Source of the DNA: Nyssa sinensis
Taxonomy: Eukaryota; Streptophyta; Magnoliopsida; Cornales; Nyssaceae
Direction: 5' to 3'
Length of the DNA stretch: 64,000 bases
Assembly (NCBI GenBank): GCA_008638375.1
Contig: CM018031.1
Coordinates: 11,312,062-11,376,061 of the forward strand
Positions within the stretch are counted from its first letter, which is position 1; each line of letters starts with the position of its first letter. Made by a program: the position numbers and the translations under genes. The notes under the pieces are model-generated. The model saw nothing but the letters and a program-made list of their open reading frames with translations. It ran no database searches and was not told the DNA's origin. Positions 23,992 to 33,450 of this stretch are shown piece after piece.

Positions 23992-25278
23992 TGTTAAGTA
24001 GTGTGAAGTCTAGCCCACACCGCTTGAGTGAACACTTTTAGGCTACGTTTGGTACGCAGGAATGGAGGCAGGAATGGAATGAGCATTCCTGCTCTCATTC
24101 TATTCCTGCGTTTGGTATGCTTAAACATGATGGAATGACCATTCCGTTCGGAATGGCTATTCTATTTAGTACAGGAATAAGCATTCATTGATAAAACCTA
24201 AGGAATACCCATTCCATTACTAACGGAATGACCATCTATCTCTACAGCCCACGACTACAAGTACAGTTAATTTTCTTATAATTAATAAACTTAGTAGATG
24301 AAAAACTTATTAATTATTAAAATTAATAATTATAAATTTTCTTATACTTTTATTAATAAAAAAATATTTTATACATGTAGATGAATTACAATATATTTAA
24401 CTCTAATTTAAATAAAATTATAAATATATTTGCCAAAAATATTATAAATAGGATATATATATATATAAATATATGTATAATTATTTTAATTTTTTAATAA
24501 TTAATATTATAAAAGATATATTTTTAAAAAATATTAATTATTAAGTAATATAATTATTAATTATTTATCATAAAACTAATTATATTTCTTAAAAATTTAT
24601 TAATTTATAAATATTATTAATTTATTAAATATTAATTATAAGAAGTTAACTTGTACGTGAAACCAGGATGACTATATAAGTTCTTTTTTTTTTTTTTGCT
24701 AATAAAACAAATGCAAGTTGAATTAACTTTTTTTTTTTTTTGCCAATAAAACAAATGCAAGTTGATTTTTTTTTTCCAATAAATTTTTTTTTTTGACAAT
24801 AAAAAAAATGTAGATTGAACGTTTTTTTTTTCATTACTGGGTATCCAAACAAAAGAATGTATTTAATTATTCTTATTCCATTCCAACAATTTGATGGGTC
24901 AAACCAAACACAGGAATGAAATTATCATTCCATTACTAGGTATTTAGCCAAATAAAAGAATGGAATAATTATTCCTATTCCATTCTTGATGCTATTCCAT
25001 TCCTGTCATATTCCATTCCAGCGTACCAAACGTAACCTTAGGGTTTTTCTGTCGTTTGACTATATATATATATATATATTATTTTGTGACATATGGTCGT
25101 ACAGTGAGAACAGTAATTGCTCCACTATTATATTGTGATTCCTCAAGTAATAAAAATCCTCTGCAGCTCCCGTGGACGTAGGCAATTTGCCGAACCACGT
25201 AAATCTTTGTGTCGTGTGTGTGATTGCTTGTCTCTTTCGTGTTTACTTTTACTTTATTGTCATCATTTTTTCACAACA
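23992..25278 (+). repeat. 5' LTR of the copia element, interrupted
   Basis: About 287 bp of LTR once the nested element and one copy of its TTA target are set aside. It matches the 3' LTR throughout except for scattered changes and a longer TA run near 25062-25079. Confidence 0.9.
24041..25037. mobile_element. Tourist/Harbinger-like element, 997 bp, nested in an LTR
   Basis: The left end GGCTACGTTTGGTACGC and the right end in reverse, GGTTACGTTTGGTACGC, form a clear inverted repeat flanked by TTA on both sides (24038-24040 and 25038-25040). The uninterrupted 3' LTR shows the empty site with a single TTA. Both subterminal regions are full of GGAATGGAATG words in opposite orientations. The core is AT-rich, with three to four tandem units of about 50-60 bp between 24680 and 24830 (AATAAAACAAATGCAAGTTGA). 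No transposase is encoded. TTA duplications are the PIF/Harbinger signature. Confidence 0.88.
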
Positions 25279-25280
25279 AT

Positions 25281-25293
25281 TGGTATCAGAGCC
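25281..25293 (+). other. Primer binding site, initiator-Met tRNA (copia)
   Basis: TGGTATCAGAGCC starts two bases after the 5' LTR end and is complementary to the 3' end of plant initiator tRNA-Met. Confidence 0.92.
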
Positions 25294-25317
25294 AAGGTTC
25301 GGGTCTGAGGGAAAACG

Positions 25318-26625
25318 ATGGCTGGAGACGAAGTGAGGGTATCGGGGATCGAGAAGTTTGATGGCACAGATTTTGGATACTGGAGGATGCAGATAGAGGA
25401 CTACCTTGTGGGAAGAAACTCCATCTTCCACTATTGGGAAAGTGATCGGAAAAAATGGAGGAGGCTAATTGGAACCTGTTGGATCGACAGGTTCTGGGGG
25501 TTATTCGGCTAACCCTGTTGAGATCTGTTGCACACAACGTCATCAAGGAGAAGACGATTGCGGATCTCATGGCGGCTTTGTAAGGTATGTATGAAAAGCC
25601 GTTAGCGAATAACAGGGTACATCAGATGTCAGGCAGATCATTGTTGCTATGTCAGCACTTTGACAATTCTTACATTATTCTGTTGTTGTATATGGATGAC
25701 ATGCTTATTGCAGGGGCTAATATTGATGAGATCAATAATCTGAAAAAGCAGATGTCAGAGCACTTTGCAATGAAGGATTTGGGAGCTGCAAAGTAAATCC
25801 TTGGCATGAGAATTGTCAGAGATAGAGTCAGAGGCACGTTGAGACTCTCGCAGGCTGAGTATGTGAAAAGGGTACTTAGCAGGTTCAATATGGACAAGGC
25901 CAAACCAGTTGGCACACCCTTGGGCAGTCACTTTAGACTCAGCAAGGATCAGTCACCTAAGTCAGAGAAGGAATGAGATTACATGAGTAAGGTTCCTTAT
26001 GCCTCAGCTATTGGTTCACTTATGTATGCTATGGTTTGCACTAGACCAGATATTGCCCATGCAGTGGGAGTTGTGAGTAGATACATGAGTAACCCAGGAA
26101 AACAACATTGGGAAGCATTGAAGTGGATTCTGAGGTACCTAAAAGGCTCCTCAGAAACGTGCTTGTGTTTCTCAGGAGAGAACTTAGAGGTGCAGGGCTT
26201 TGTTGATGCTGATTTAGCTGGAGATACTGATAACAGAAAGAGTACCACAGGCTTTGTTTACACTCTTGGTAGTACTGCAGTGTCATGGGGTTCTAATCTG
26301 CAGAAAATAGTTTCTTTGTCTACTACAGAAGTTGAGTACGTTGCTAGTGTCAGAAGCTGCAAAGGAGATGATATGGCTACAGGGATTATTAGAGGAATTG
26401 GGTAAAAACAATCAGAAGGGAATTCTTTACAGTGATAGTCAGAGTGCCATATTCCTTGCCAAAAATCCAGCATTTCATTCCAGGACCAAGCACATTCAGA
26501 TTAGGTGTCACTTTATACGATCATTGTTAGATGACGGACAGCTGTTACTTGAGAAAATTTGTGGAATCAAGAACCCTGTTGATATGTTGACAAAGGGTGT
26601 TACACTTGAAAAACTGAAGTTGTGA
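25318..26625 (+). pseudogene. Remnant of copia gag-pol
   Basis: The frame opens with a gag N-terminus (EKFDGTDFGYWRMQIEDYL near 25354) that is soon frameshifted, with a gag-like trace through about 25620. At about 25640 the sequence jumps to the end of reverse transcriptase: LLLYMDDMLIAG (the catalytic YxDD) then MKDLG. It continues through a stop after GAAK and another near 25975, the block SAIGSLMYAMVCTRPDIAHAVG, and RNase H with its DADLAGD, STTE and YSDSQSAI motifs, ending at 26625. The rest of gag, protease, integrase and most of reverse transcriptase are missing. With stops, frameshifts and this deletion, it cannot encode active enzymes. Confidence 0.9.
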
Positions 26626-26742
26626 GCAACTTCAGTTGGCCTTCTAGCATGAAGACAGGGGCAGTGAGTTGCAGAGGTGGAGGATATCATGTTTAAGGAA
26701 AAGGGCGATACAGTGAGTGTACCAATCTCCAAGTGGGAGAAT

Positions 26743-27021
26743 TGTTAAGTAGTGTGAAGTCTGGCCCACACCGCTTGAGTGAACACTTTTAAGGTTTTTC
26801 TGCCGTTTGACTATATATATGTTATTTTGTGACATATGGCCGTACAGTGAGAACAGTAATTGCCCCACTATTGTATTGTGATTCCTCAAGTAATAAAAAT
26901 CCTCTGCAGCTCCCATGGACGTAGGCAATTTGCCGAACCACGTAAATCTTTGTGTCGTGTGTGTGATTGCTTGTCTCTTTCATGTTTACTTTTACTTTAT
27001 TGTCATCGTTTTTTCACAACA
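26743..27021 (+). repeat. 3' LTR of the copia element
   Basis: 279 bp, uninterrupted, same ends as the 5' LTR. It serves as the empty-site reference for the MITE nested in the 5' copy. Confidence 0.92.
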
Positions 27022-28064
27022 CATTGATGATGGAGGTTTTGGGTTATATTATGGTCATTCTCCAGTGGGGATTTTGGGTTGTTAGCGATCTTGTTCATAG
27101 TAAGAAAAGAGATTACCGAGTTTCTCCCTCTTCACATTAAAATCTTTATGTTCTTTTGGTCTGGAGTTTCAGCATCTTCTGATTGATTTCTATCATGGAA
27201 TGAACATGGACACAATTTACCCTGCTTTTTGTAATGATTTGTGAGATGATTCAAATTTTGTTTTTATTTTTTAGTTGGAAATTGTTGAATATATTGGTTA
27301 TGAACTAATGTTGGAAATTACTTGTATGCAGCATATGTGAGAGTTATTTTGTCACTTCAGTAATTGTAAGGGTAAAGTTGATATTTGAAAGAAAAAAATT
27401 ATGCTTACATCATCAAATTATGTCATTGTAACGGTGTTTGACACAGGGGTGGATTGTTACTATCAGTGATGCTATACTTTTCAAATATTGAATCTCAAAT
27501 GACATGATACAATAATATTAATAGTGTATTAAGTCATTTAATTAATGTGTTATAGTGAGATTTTGTCATGTCACTGTCACATCATTTAGGATAGACTTTT
27601 GAGATGTGTAGCACCGCTCTTGTTGCTAATGTTCAAAAGTTAAGGGGTGCAGTATAATTTTAGAAACAAAAGAAGTGTCATCTACAATTGTCAGAAACTT
27701 CAGGAGAGATCAGTATAATTTATTCAAAAAAAATATTTCCCAAAAAGAAGATGATAAGAAAAAAATAACAAGTTTATATTTCTTTTTCCTAATTCTTAAA
27801 TTTACTTAGCAATCAAACAAAGCTTAAATAATAAAATTTTAGTAAGAAAAGTATCAAAGTTCATCAAATAAATAGCAAAGAAATTTTTCTTAGCATTTGA
27901 ACAGATATTAAAGGAATTTTTTTTTTCAAAGAAAAAAAAATTTATCAAATAAATGGCAATGAAAAAAAAAACTCTAAATGAAGAAATACATTAGAAATTA
28001 AGATGGTTAATAAGTTGGGCTAAAATTTTAAAGTAAGAAATGAAATAGAAGATGAGTAAAAATT
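27022..28064. other. Intergenic DNA with a repeat-family end
   Basis: No gene is seen. At about 27640-27725 there is one end of the long-TIR family found at 5531-5990 (words GTCAGAAACTTCAGGAGAG and AGTATAATTTATTC). The remainder is AT-rich. Confidence 0.5.
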
Positions 28065-28610
28065 GGACTAATTCAAAAATTTGGAATAGGCTAATTTAAA
28101 GATAGCCAAATTTTCATACGTATAAAACTTGAGATTTTTGGGGAGGGCTATAGCCTGGCCTAGCCCTTATAATAGTCCTGCCCTTGGTCCTACTTCACCA
28201 ACAAGCAATTCATGCCTGAGTGTCAAAGAAGTAATAAAAGATATATAAAACATTCATAAAAAAAAAGATAATTAACTAAGAATATCATAAATAATAATAG
28301 ATTAATAAATAAATAATAAAAGCATAAGTTATGCATGATGGACTGGTTTAAAAATTTGGAATAGGCTAATTTAAAAATAGCCAAACTTTCATATGTATAA
28401 AACTTGAGATTTTTGGGGAGGGATTATAGCCCCGCCTAGCCCTTATAATAGTCGCGCCCTTGGGCCTACTTCACCGAACAAGCAATTCATGCTTAATTGT
28501 CAAAGAAGTAATAAAAAATAGATAAAACATTCATATAAAAAAAGACAATTAATTAACAATTTTGTAAATAATAATAAATTAAAAATAAAACATAAATTAT
28601 GTTTGATGTG
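28065..28610. repeat. Tandem duplication, two units of about 275 bp
   Basis: Unit 1 (28065-28340) and unit 2 (28341-28610) share long blocks in the same order: AATTTGGAATAGGCTAATTT, CGTATAAAACTTGAGATTTT / TGTATAAAACTTGAGATTTT, GCCTAGCCCTTATAATAGTC, CAAGCAATTCATGC, TGTCAAAGAAGTAATAAAA. They differ by roughly 10-15% including small indels. Non-coding, head to tail. Confidence 0.88.
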
Positions 28611-28723
28611 ACAAAACTGAAAATTAGACACGACAGAATAATATATTAATGGTTGAAGGATAAAATTATCTCTTTATGGTGATGGACTAATTCTCATTTT
28701 TATATAAATAATAATACAATATA

Positions 28724-28765
<42 letters not shown>

Positions 28766-29263
28766 GAGCACGGATATTTCTTCTATTCAGACATCCAACC
28801 CATGTGGCTTCGTCCATGGCGCCATACATCCAAGATCACATGAGACAGTGAGAGAAAAAAGTATACTACATGAAATCTTCATCCTTTCATGACCATTATA
28901 TGGCATTCATCACCATAATGCCGCAACGCTACTATTTCCACCAATTAACACTGCTAATATAAAAAAAAAAAAAAAAAATCGTTGTTGTTTCTCTAATCTA
29001 ATACCAACAAAAAAAAAAAACAATTTATCAAAAAAATAAATCAAACTATCATTGTACCACCACCATTAATATTAGTACTCCTTTGCTGTCATAAAAAAAT
29101 TTGAAACATATATGTTAATATATATATATATATATATAAAAGTAATACTTGCTAGTTCATGTAATGTAAATATAATCACATAAGTCTGATAGAGACGTTA
29201 GTGTTACGATGACGAGAGTCTCACACCTATTATATGTGTATCATATATGCACAAATGTGCTAC

Positions 29264-29301
<38 letters not shown>

Positions 29302-30071
29302 TGCATGTGGCTCATCCTAATTTTTCGCAGAAGTATTTAAAACTAGTTACTCAGGTAGGAACATGCATGGTCCTTGATGATCCCTGGCATAGTTTAAAGG
29401 CTGCAATTATGACCTATGGTTGGTTCAATAATGTACAACATCTTCACTGTTGAATCGAAGATACCACCCTTGAAAATTTCAGCTTTTAGCCTCTTCTTAT
29501 GATCAGCCTCCCGTTTTCGTCCTTGAGCTGTCACTAGAAAGAAATGTAGCTTTTGGAAGACGCCATTGTTGCAGGACATTTGATCCTGCATGCGTTTGTC
29601 TCATGTGTGTGTAGTTAGTTGGCAGTTGTTCTCCTTTCATGCTTTCACAATATATCTAATGCTAACTAATCATATGGTATATAGATCGGCTGGATAGGGT
29701 AGCTCAATCACTCACAATGGATGGTCCTAAAACAAAAGTTCATCTTAGTCGCAATTAACACGAATGGATGCAGTGCAGTATCAAAAGGACGACGAGTCGA
29801 CTGACAGCCAAGCAAATCAAAACCAACTAAATATGAGAAAACAAATCGAATCTGAGACAAAGTTAAACGAACAATCAGTTCAAATTAGAACCAAGCATCT
29901 GCATATAGACACAATCAAGTGCACACACACGAATATATATAGTATAATGTAACTAAGTTTGAGCTCGTATGAGAGCAATGCCACCCAAATATTTTAAAAT
30001 TTAATTTTTTATTCCAAATTTTAATAGATTTTTTTTTTAAAAAAAAGGATTTGGCTCTTTCCAAATTTTTA
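28611..30071. other. Intergenic DNA with microsatellites
   Basis: (CA)n/(TA)n at about 28723-28765, (AT)n at about 29118-29138 and 29267-29298. On the minus strand an open frame at 29591-29394 has a basic segment (AQGRKREADHKKRLKAEIFK) of gene-like composition, but I cannot assign it. Otherwise nothing is seen. Confidence 0.45.
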
Positions 30072-30852
30072 GGTCCTATTTGGTTATAAATCCAAAATAG
30101 ATTTTTTGAAAATCATATTTGAAAACTTGTTTGTTTAGTCATGTTCTAAAACAAAATACTGAACATTATTTTAAAAGCATTCTGAATATCTTTTGCATCC
30201 TATTTTTCATTTTCAAAAATAATTTGACTACTTTTTTACATAACATTTTCAAAACTTTAAAGTAATTATTAAATTACTCTGTGATCCTGAAAAATATGAA
30301 ATGATAAAAATAATAATATTTCTGTTTAAGTATTAATTGAAAAAAAAATGATTACATCTCATTTATTTATGGTTAGAATTGATGACGTTTTATCCATATT
30401 TTTTTGGTTATTTATATCTATATTTTATTGATAATATCTCAAATAAGTAAAATTAAATAAAAATAAAATTAATAGATAGATTATAATTTTTTCCCATTTT
30501 TGAAAATATCTATTCAAAAATGTTCTAAAAGACACGTTTTAAAGAAGAATTGAGTACTTTTTAAAAAATTATTTTTTGTTTTTAAAAAATAAAAATAGTA
30601 ACATAAATTCCTTTGGAAAGGAATTTTTTTTTAAAAAAATCTGAAAATAGCCTCTCTTTAGGAAACAACTAACAGTATTTTTAATTTTAAAATTTTAAAT
30701 TAATTAAAAAATAAAATTACTGGATAACGCACATGTATTTTTAATTTTTTTTGTTATTGAAACCACAAAAATTAAAAAAAATAAATAAAAAATCCAAGTA
30801 CATGGGTTTTACAAGAATGCTATCATTTTCATTTTTAAGAACAAAAATACAA

Positions 30853-30885
<33 letters not shown>

Positions 30886-31645
30886 TCAAAAACAGGAAAC
30901 ATAAAAATATTAACATAAATTCTTTTGGAAAGGAATTTAAAAAAATAAATAAATCTGATAATAGTAGCCTCTCTTTAGGAAACAAGTAACAGTAATTTTA
31001 ATTTTTTTAAATTTAAATTCATTAAAAAATGAAATGAATCGAAAACACACATCTATTTTTATTTTTATTTTTATCGTTTTCATAGTTGAAAACACAAAAA
31101 TTAAAAACAAAAACAAATCAAAGCAGACAGGTTTTACAAGAACATTATCATTTTCATTTTCATTTTTAAGAACAAAAAAAAAAATGCTCTCTCTTTCTCT
31201 TTCTCATTAGAATAGAAAAATAGTGACAGAACTTCCTAAGCCATGCCCTCTCTCTCTCTCTCTTCAAAAACAGAAAACATAAAAATATTAACATAAATTC
31301 ACTTGAAAAGGAATTTTCAAAAAAAAAAATTCTGATAATTATAGTCTCTCTTTAGGAAGCCACTAACAGTAATTTTACTTTTTAAAAATTTAAAAATAAA
31401 AAGTTATCTTAAAAAACAATTTATCTAAATGCATTTTCATTATTTTTTATCTTAAAAAATATGATATCAAATTTCATATCAAAATATATTTTCATAGTTT
31501 TGTTCTCAGAAACTTAAATTCAAATATTATATTCCAAACGCATTTTCATAATTTTTAACTTAAAATCTGAATTCTGATTAGCATAATCAAAAGCATTTTC
31601 ACAGTTTTTAAAAAATTATATCTGAATCATTATCCTAACGCAACC
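30072..31645. mobile_element. Tourist/Harbinger-like element, 1,574 bp, expanded inside
   Basis: Flanked by TTA at 30069-30071 and 31646-31648. The ends GGTCCTATTTGGTTATAAAT and, in reverse from the right, GGTTGCGTTAGGATAATGAT are imperfectly inverted with the GG...TT.GG.TA spacing of PIF/Harbinger termini. Subterminal zones carry dispersed words such as GCATTTTCA and AAAATATGA. The interior holds a threefold tandem repeat. No transposase frame is present. Confidence 0.6.
30600..31400. repeat. Three tandem units of 0.31-0.38 kb
   Basis: Units start near 30601, 30911 and 31290 with AACATAAATTC then (C/T)TTTGGAAAGGAATTT or a close variant. They continue with a TCTGATAAT/TCTGAAAAT and CTCTCTTTAGGAA block and a CTAACAGTA/GTAACAGTA word. 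The first two units also share a GTTTTACAAGAA block and end in a (CT)n run followed by TTCAAAAACAG. The third is truncated. Spacing (about 310 and 379 bp) differs through microsatellite and A-run length. Confidence 0.82.
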
Positions 31646-31949
31646 TTATAATCTCACTAAAAAAACAGACTCATTAAATTCTAATTTTTGAATATTTGCC
31701 TGCAGTACATACTCTAAATTCATTAATGCATATGAGACAAATTATTTTAATTATTAATAATTTCATAATTAAAAATAAAGTGATTGAGAAAAGTAAAAAC
31801 TCAAAAATAAAAAAATAATCCAATAATTAAAACATATTTTCTTATAAGCCAGAGCTTAATTATAGTTGCCCTCCCCCAAAACACACACATATATGGATGT
31901 ATGTATGAGATGGAAGGTACATTTTCATTGAATGCACTAAGAACCTAGC

Positions 31950-32450
31950 TTATATTAATTTCATAACATATTCATGACTAATGCGCAACTTATCAGTGAA
32001 TACTCCTAACAGACAGAAAAACAGTATATTTTTGTAGGGGCTAACATGGGGTTGGTGAGAGTCTGGACTATCTTGCGCAGGGGGGTCACGGACTGCGAAA
32101 AACGAGCGGTTCTTGACGACGATATCGTACATGTGTAGGGACCTGAAGTTCGCGAAGTTTTTAGGGAGGGAGATGAGGTGGGCCGAGTCCTGGGATCGGT
32201 GGAACTGGAGGAGGTCCGACCCGTTGGGGTTATGGTAGCGGGTCCATCCTAGCTCGGTGAGTCGCTGCCGGAGCTCTGCGTAGGATCGAATCACCTGGTT
32301 CGCCGGGAGGTAGACCAAGACTCGGGGACGTGCGCCAGGTGCGGTGACTGTTCCCGAGTAGGGTGGTTCCTTTTGCTCGAAGGATTCTCGGGTCGGGTTC
32401 GCCACCAGCCGAGCGACGCCCTTCTTGTCAAATATCCACACGCCGGACAT
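31950..32450 (-). CDS. FPF1-like (FLOWERING PROMOTING FACTOR 1) protein, C-terminally extended
   Basis: An intronless frame read from ATG at 32450, 166 residues. Residues 1-122 are plainly FPF1/FLP family: MSGVW then F..KGV.RLV.NP at the N-terminus, RVLVYLP and VI.SYAEL, ELGW.RY, DLLQFH, HLISLP near 91-96, and the diagnostic HMYDIVVKNR near 106-115 followed by VRD. Family members are small soluble proteins of about 110 residues that promote flowering and affect growth and gibberellin responses. The frame also continues upstream of 32450, but MSGVW is the conserved family start, and a TATA box sits inside that upstream stretch (32525-32531). Residues 123-166 have no family counterpart and include a hydrophobic NILFFCLLGVF, suggesting the usual stop just after VRD was lost. 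The gene is GC-richer than its surroundings, as is common for this family. Single gene, no neighbours of related function. Confidence 0.88.
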   Translation of the reverse strand: MSGVWIFDKKGVARLVANPTRESFEQKEPPYSGTVTAPGARPRVLVYLPANQVIRSYAELRQRLTELGWTRYHNPNGSDLLQFHRSQDSAHLISLPKNFANFRSLHMYDIVVKNRSFFAVRDPPAQDSPDSHQPHVSPYKNILFFCLLGVFTDKLRISHEYVMKLI

Positions 32451-32524
32451 TATTGTCACGAACACAGAGAGAGAGACAGAGAGAAATGGATACGGACGAA
32501 GAGGGACGGTGCAAAGGTAATCTG

Positions 32525-32531
32525 TTATATA
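32525..32531 (-). promoter_or_regulatory. TATA box of the FPF1-like gene
   Basis: TATATAA on the minus strand, 75 bp upstream of the ATG at 32450, a normal distance for a plant promoter with a short leader. It argues that translation does not begin at the further upstream in-frame ATG. Confidence 0.6.
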
Positions 32532-32693
32532 TTCCTTCGTGCCGTGTTTCAACATGTGTGTGCTGATGTTCCACGAAGACCAAATTACTATAACCTCTTA
32601 ATTTCTCGATGATTTAACTTTTAAGATGTTTTAAGGATTTTTTTTTGACGTATCATTTGATTTGATTTGTCTTATCTTCTCTTTGATCGTTAC

Positions 32694-33450
32694 TAGGAAT
32701 GACAGTAGGATCGGTTTGAAGCGAAAGGGATCTTTTAATTTTGTCCTGCAAATTTTTTTTAAAAAATTTTTGTTTAAATTCCATTATAGACAAGAAAATG
32801 TCCTTAACCCAGTCTTATTTATTTTCAAATTTTTATTTACTTATTTATTAAATTAATATTAATTAACATATTTTAAACATAATGTTACATGTGTGAAAAT
32901 AAAAAAGTATTATCAACTTTTTTTATGATTAATATTAAATAAGTTAATAATTTTAACCAACCAACTTAGTTCCATCATAGATATATTACTTAATAATTAA
33001 TAATTTTTAAAATTTTTTTTTATAACTGAGAAAAATTATGACATCACAAAACACAATTTTACTTGAAAATAACATTAGGAGTTTTTTTTTATGAAAAATA
33101 AAATGTCATTCAAAAGTTGTATATAAGATTTTTTTTTTTTTGCTGAAAACTATTTAAATTTAAGAAACATTTAATGGTTAATGAAATTTTAAAAATTTTA
33201 ATAATTAATAGATTTTCAATATCCTATTTTTATCAATTACAAGTTGGTTGACGATATGTATGTCACATTATTTTTCTTTTCAAATATATAACTCTATCAA
33301 ATTTGTATAAATTTTTAATAAATGACTAAAAAATATTATTATAAATATTAATTATGTAGTAAAAAAAATTAATTTAATTTAATTTATATAATGGAGTCGA
33401 GTGGAGTAGGGGATGGGATGGGATGGGACTTCCGTCACAAATCCTAGCAG
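32694..33450. mobile_element. Degenerate copy of the hAT-like family found in the IDN2 introns
   Basis: The block at about 32814-32890 (TTATTTATTTTC..., TTTATTTACTTATTTATTAAA, AATTAACATATTTTAAACA) matches in order the interior of the 44248-44777 element, as does a second block at 33265-33400 (CAAATATATAAC, ATGACTAAAAAATA, AATTATGTAGTA). The left end TAGGAATGACAG resembles TAGGGATGGAAAC. The middle (about 32990-33240) is unrelated insertion or decay. Right end and target site are not certain. Confidence 0.55.

Larger units (their letters stand above)
23992..27021 (+). mobile_element. Ty1/copia retrotransposon, internally deleted, with a nested MITE
   Basis: 5' LTR 23992-25278 (split by a 997-bp insertion at 24041-25037), primer site 25281-25293, degraded internal region, polypurine tract AAGTGGGAGAATTG just before the 3' LTR, 3' LTR 26743-27021. 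LTRs begin TGTTAAGTAG and end TTCACAACA. Flanks are CATCG and CATTG, a 5-bp target duplication with one change. The internal part keeps only the start of gag and the end of pol. The LTRs differ at several positions and in a TA microsatellite, so this insertion is older than the TR-GAG element. Confidence 0.92.
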
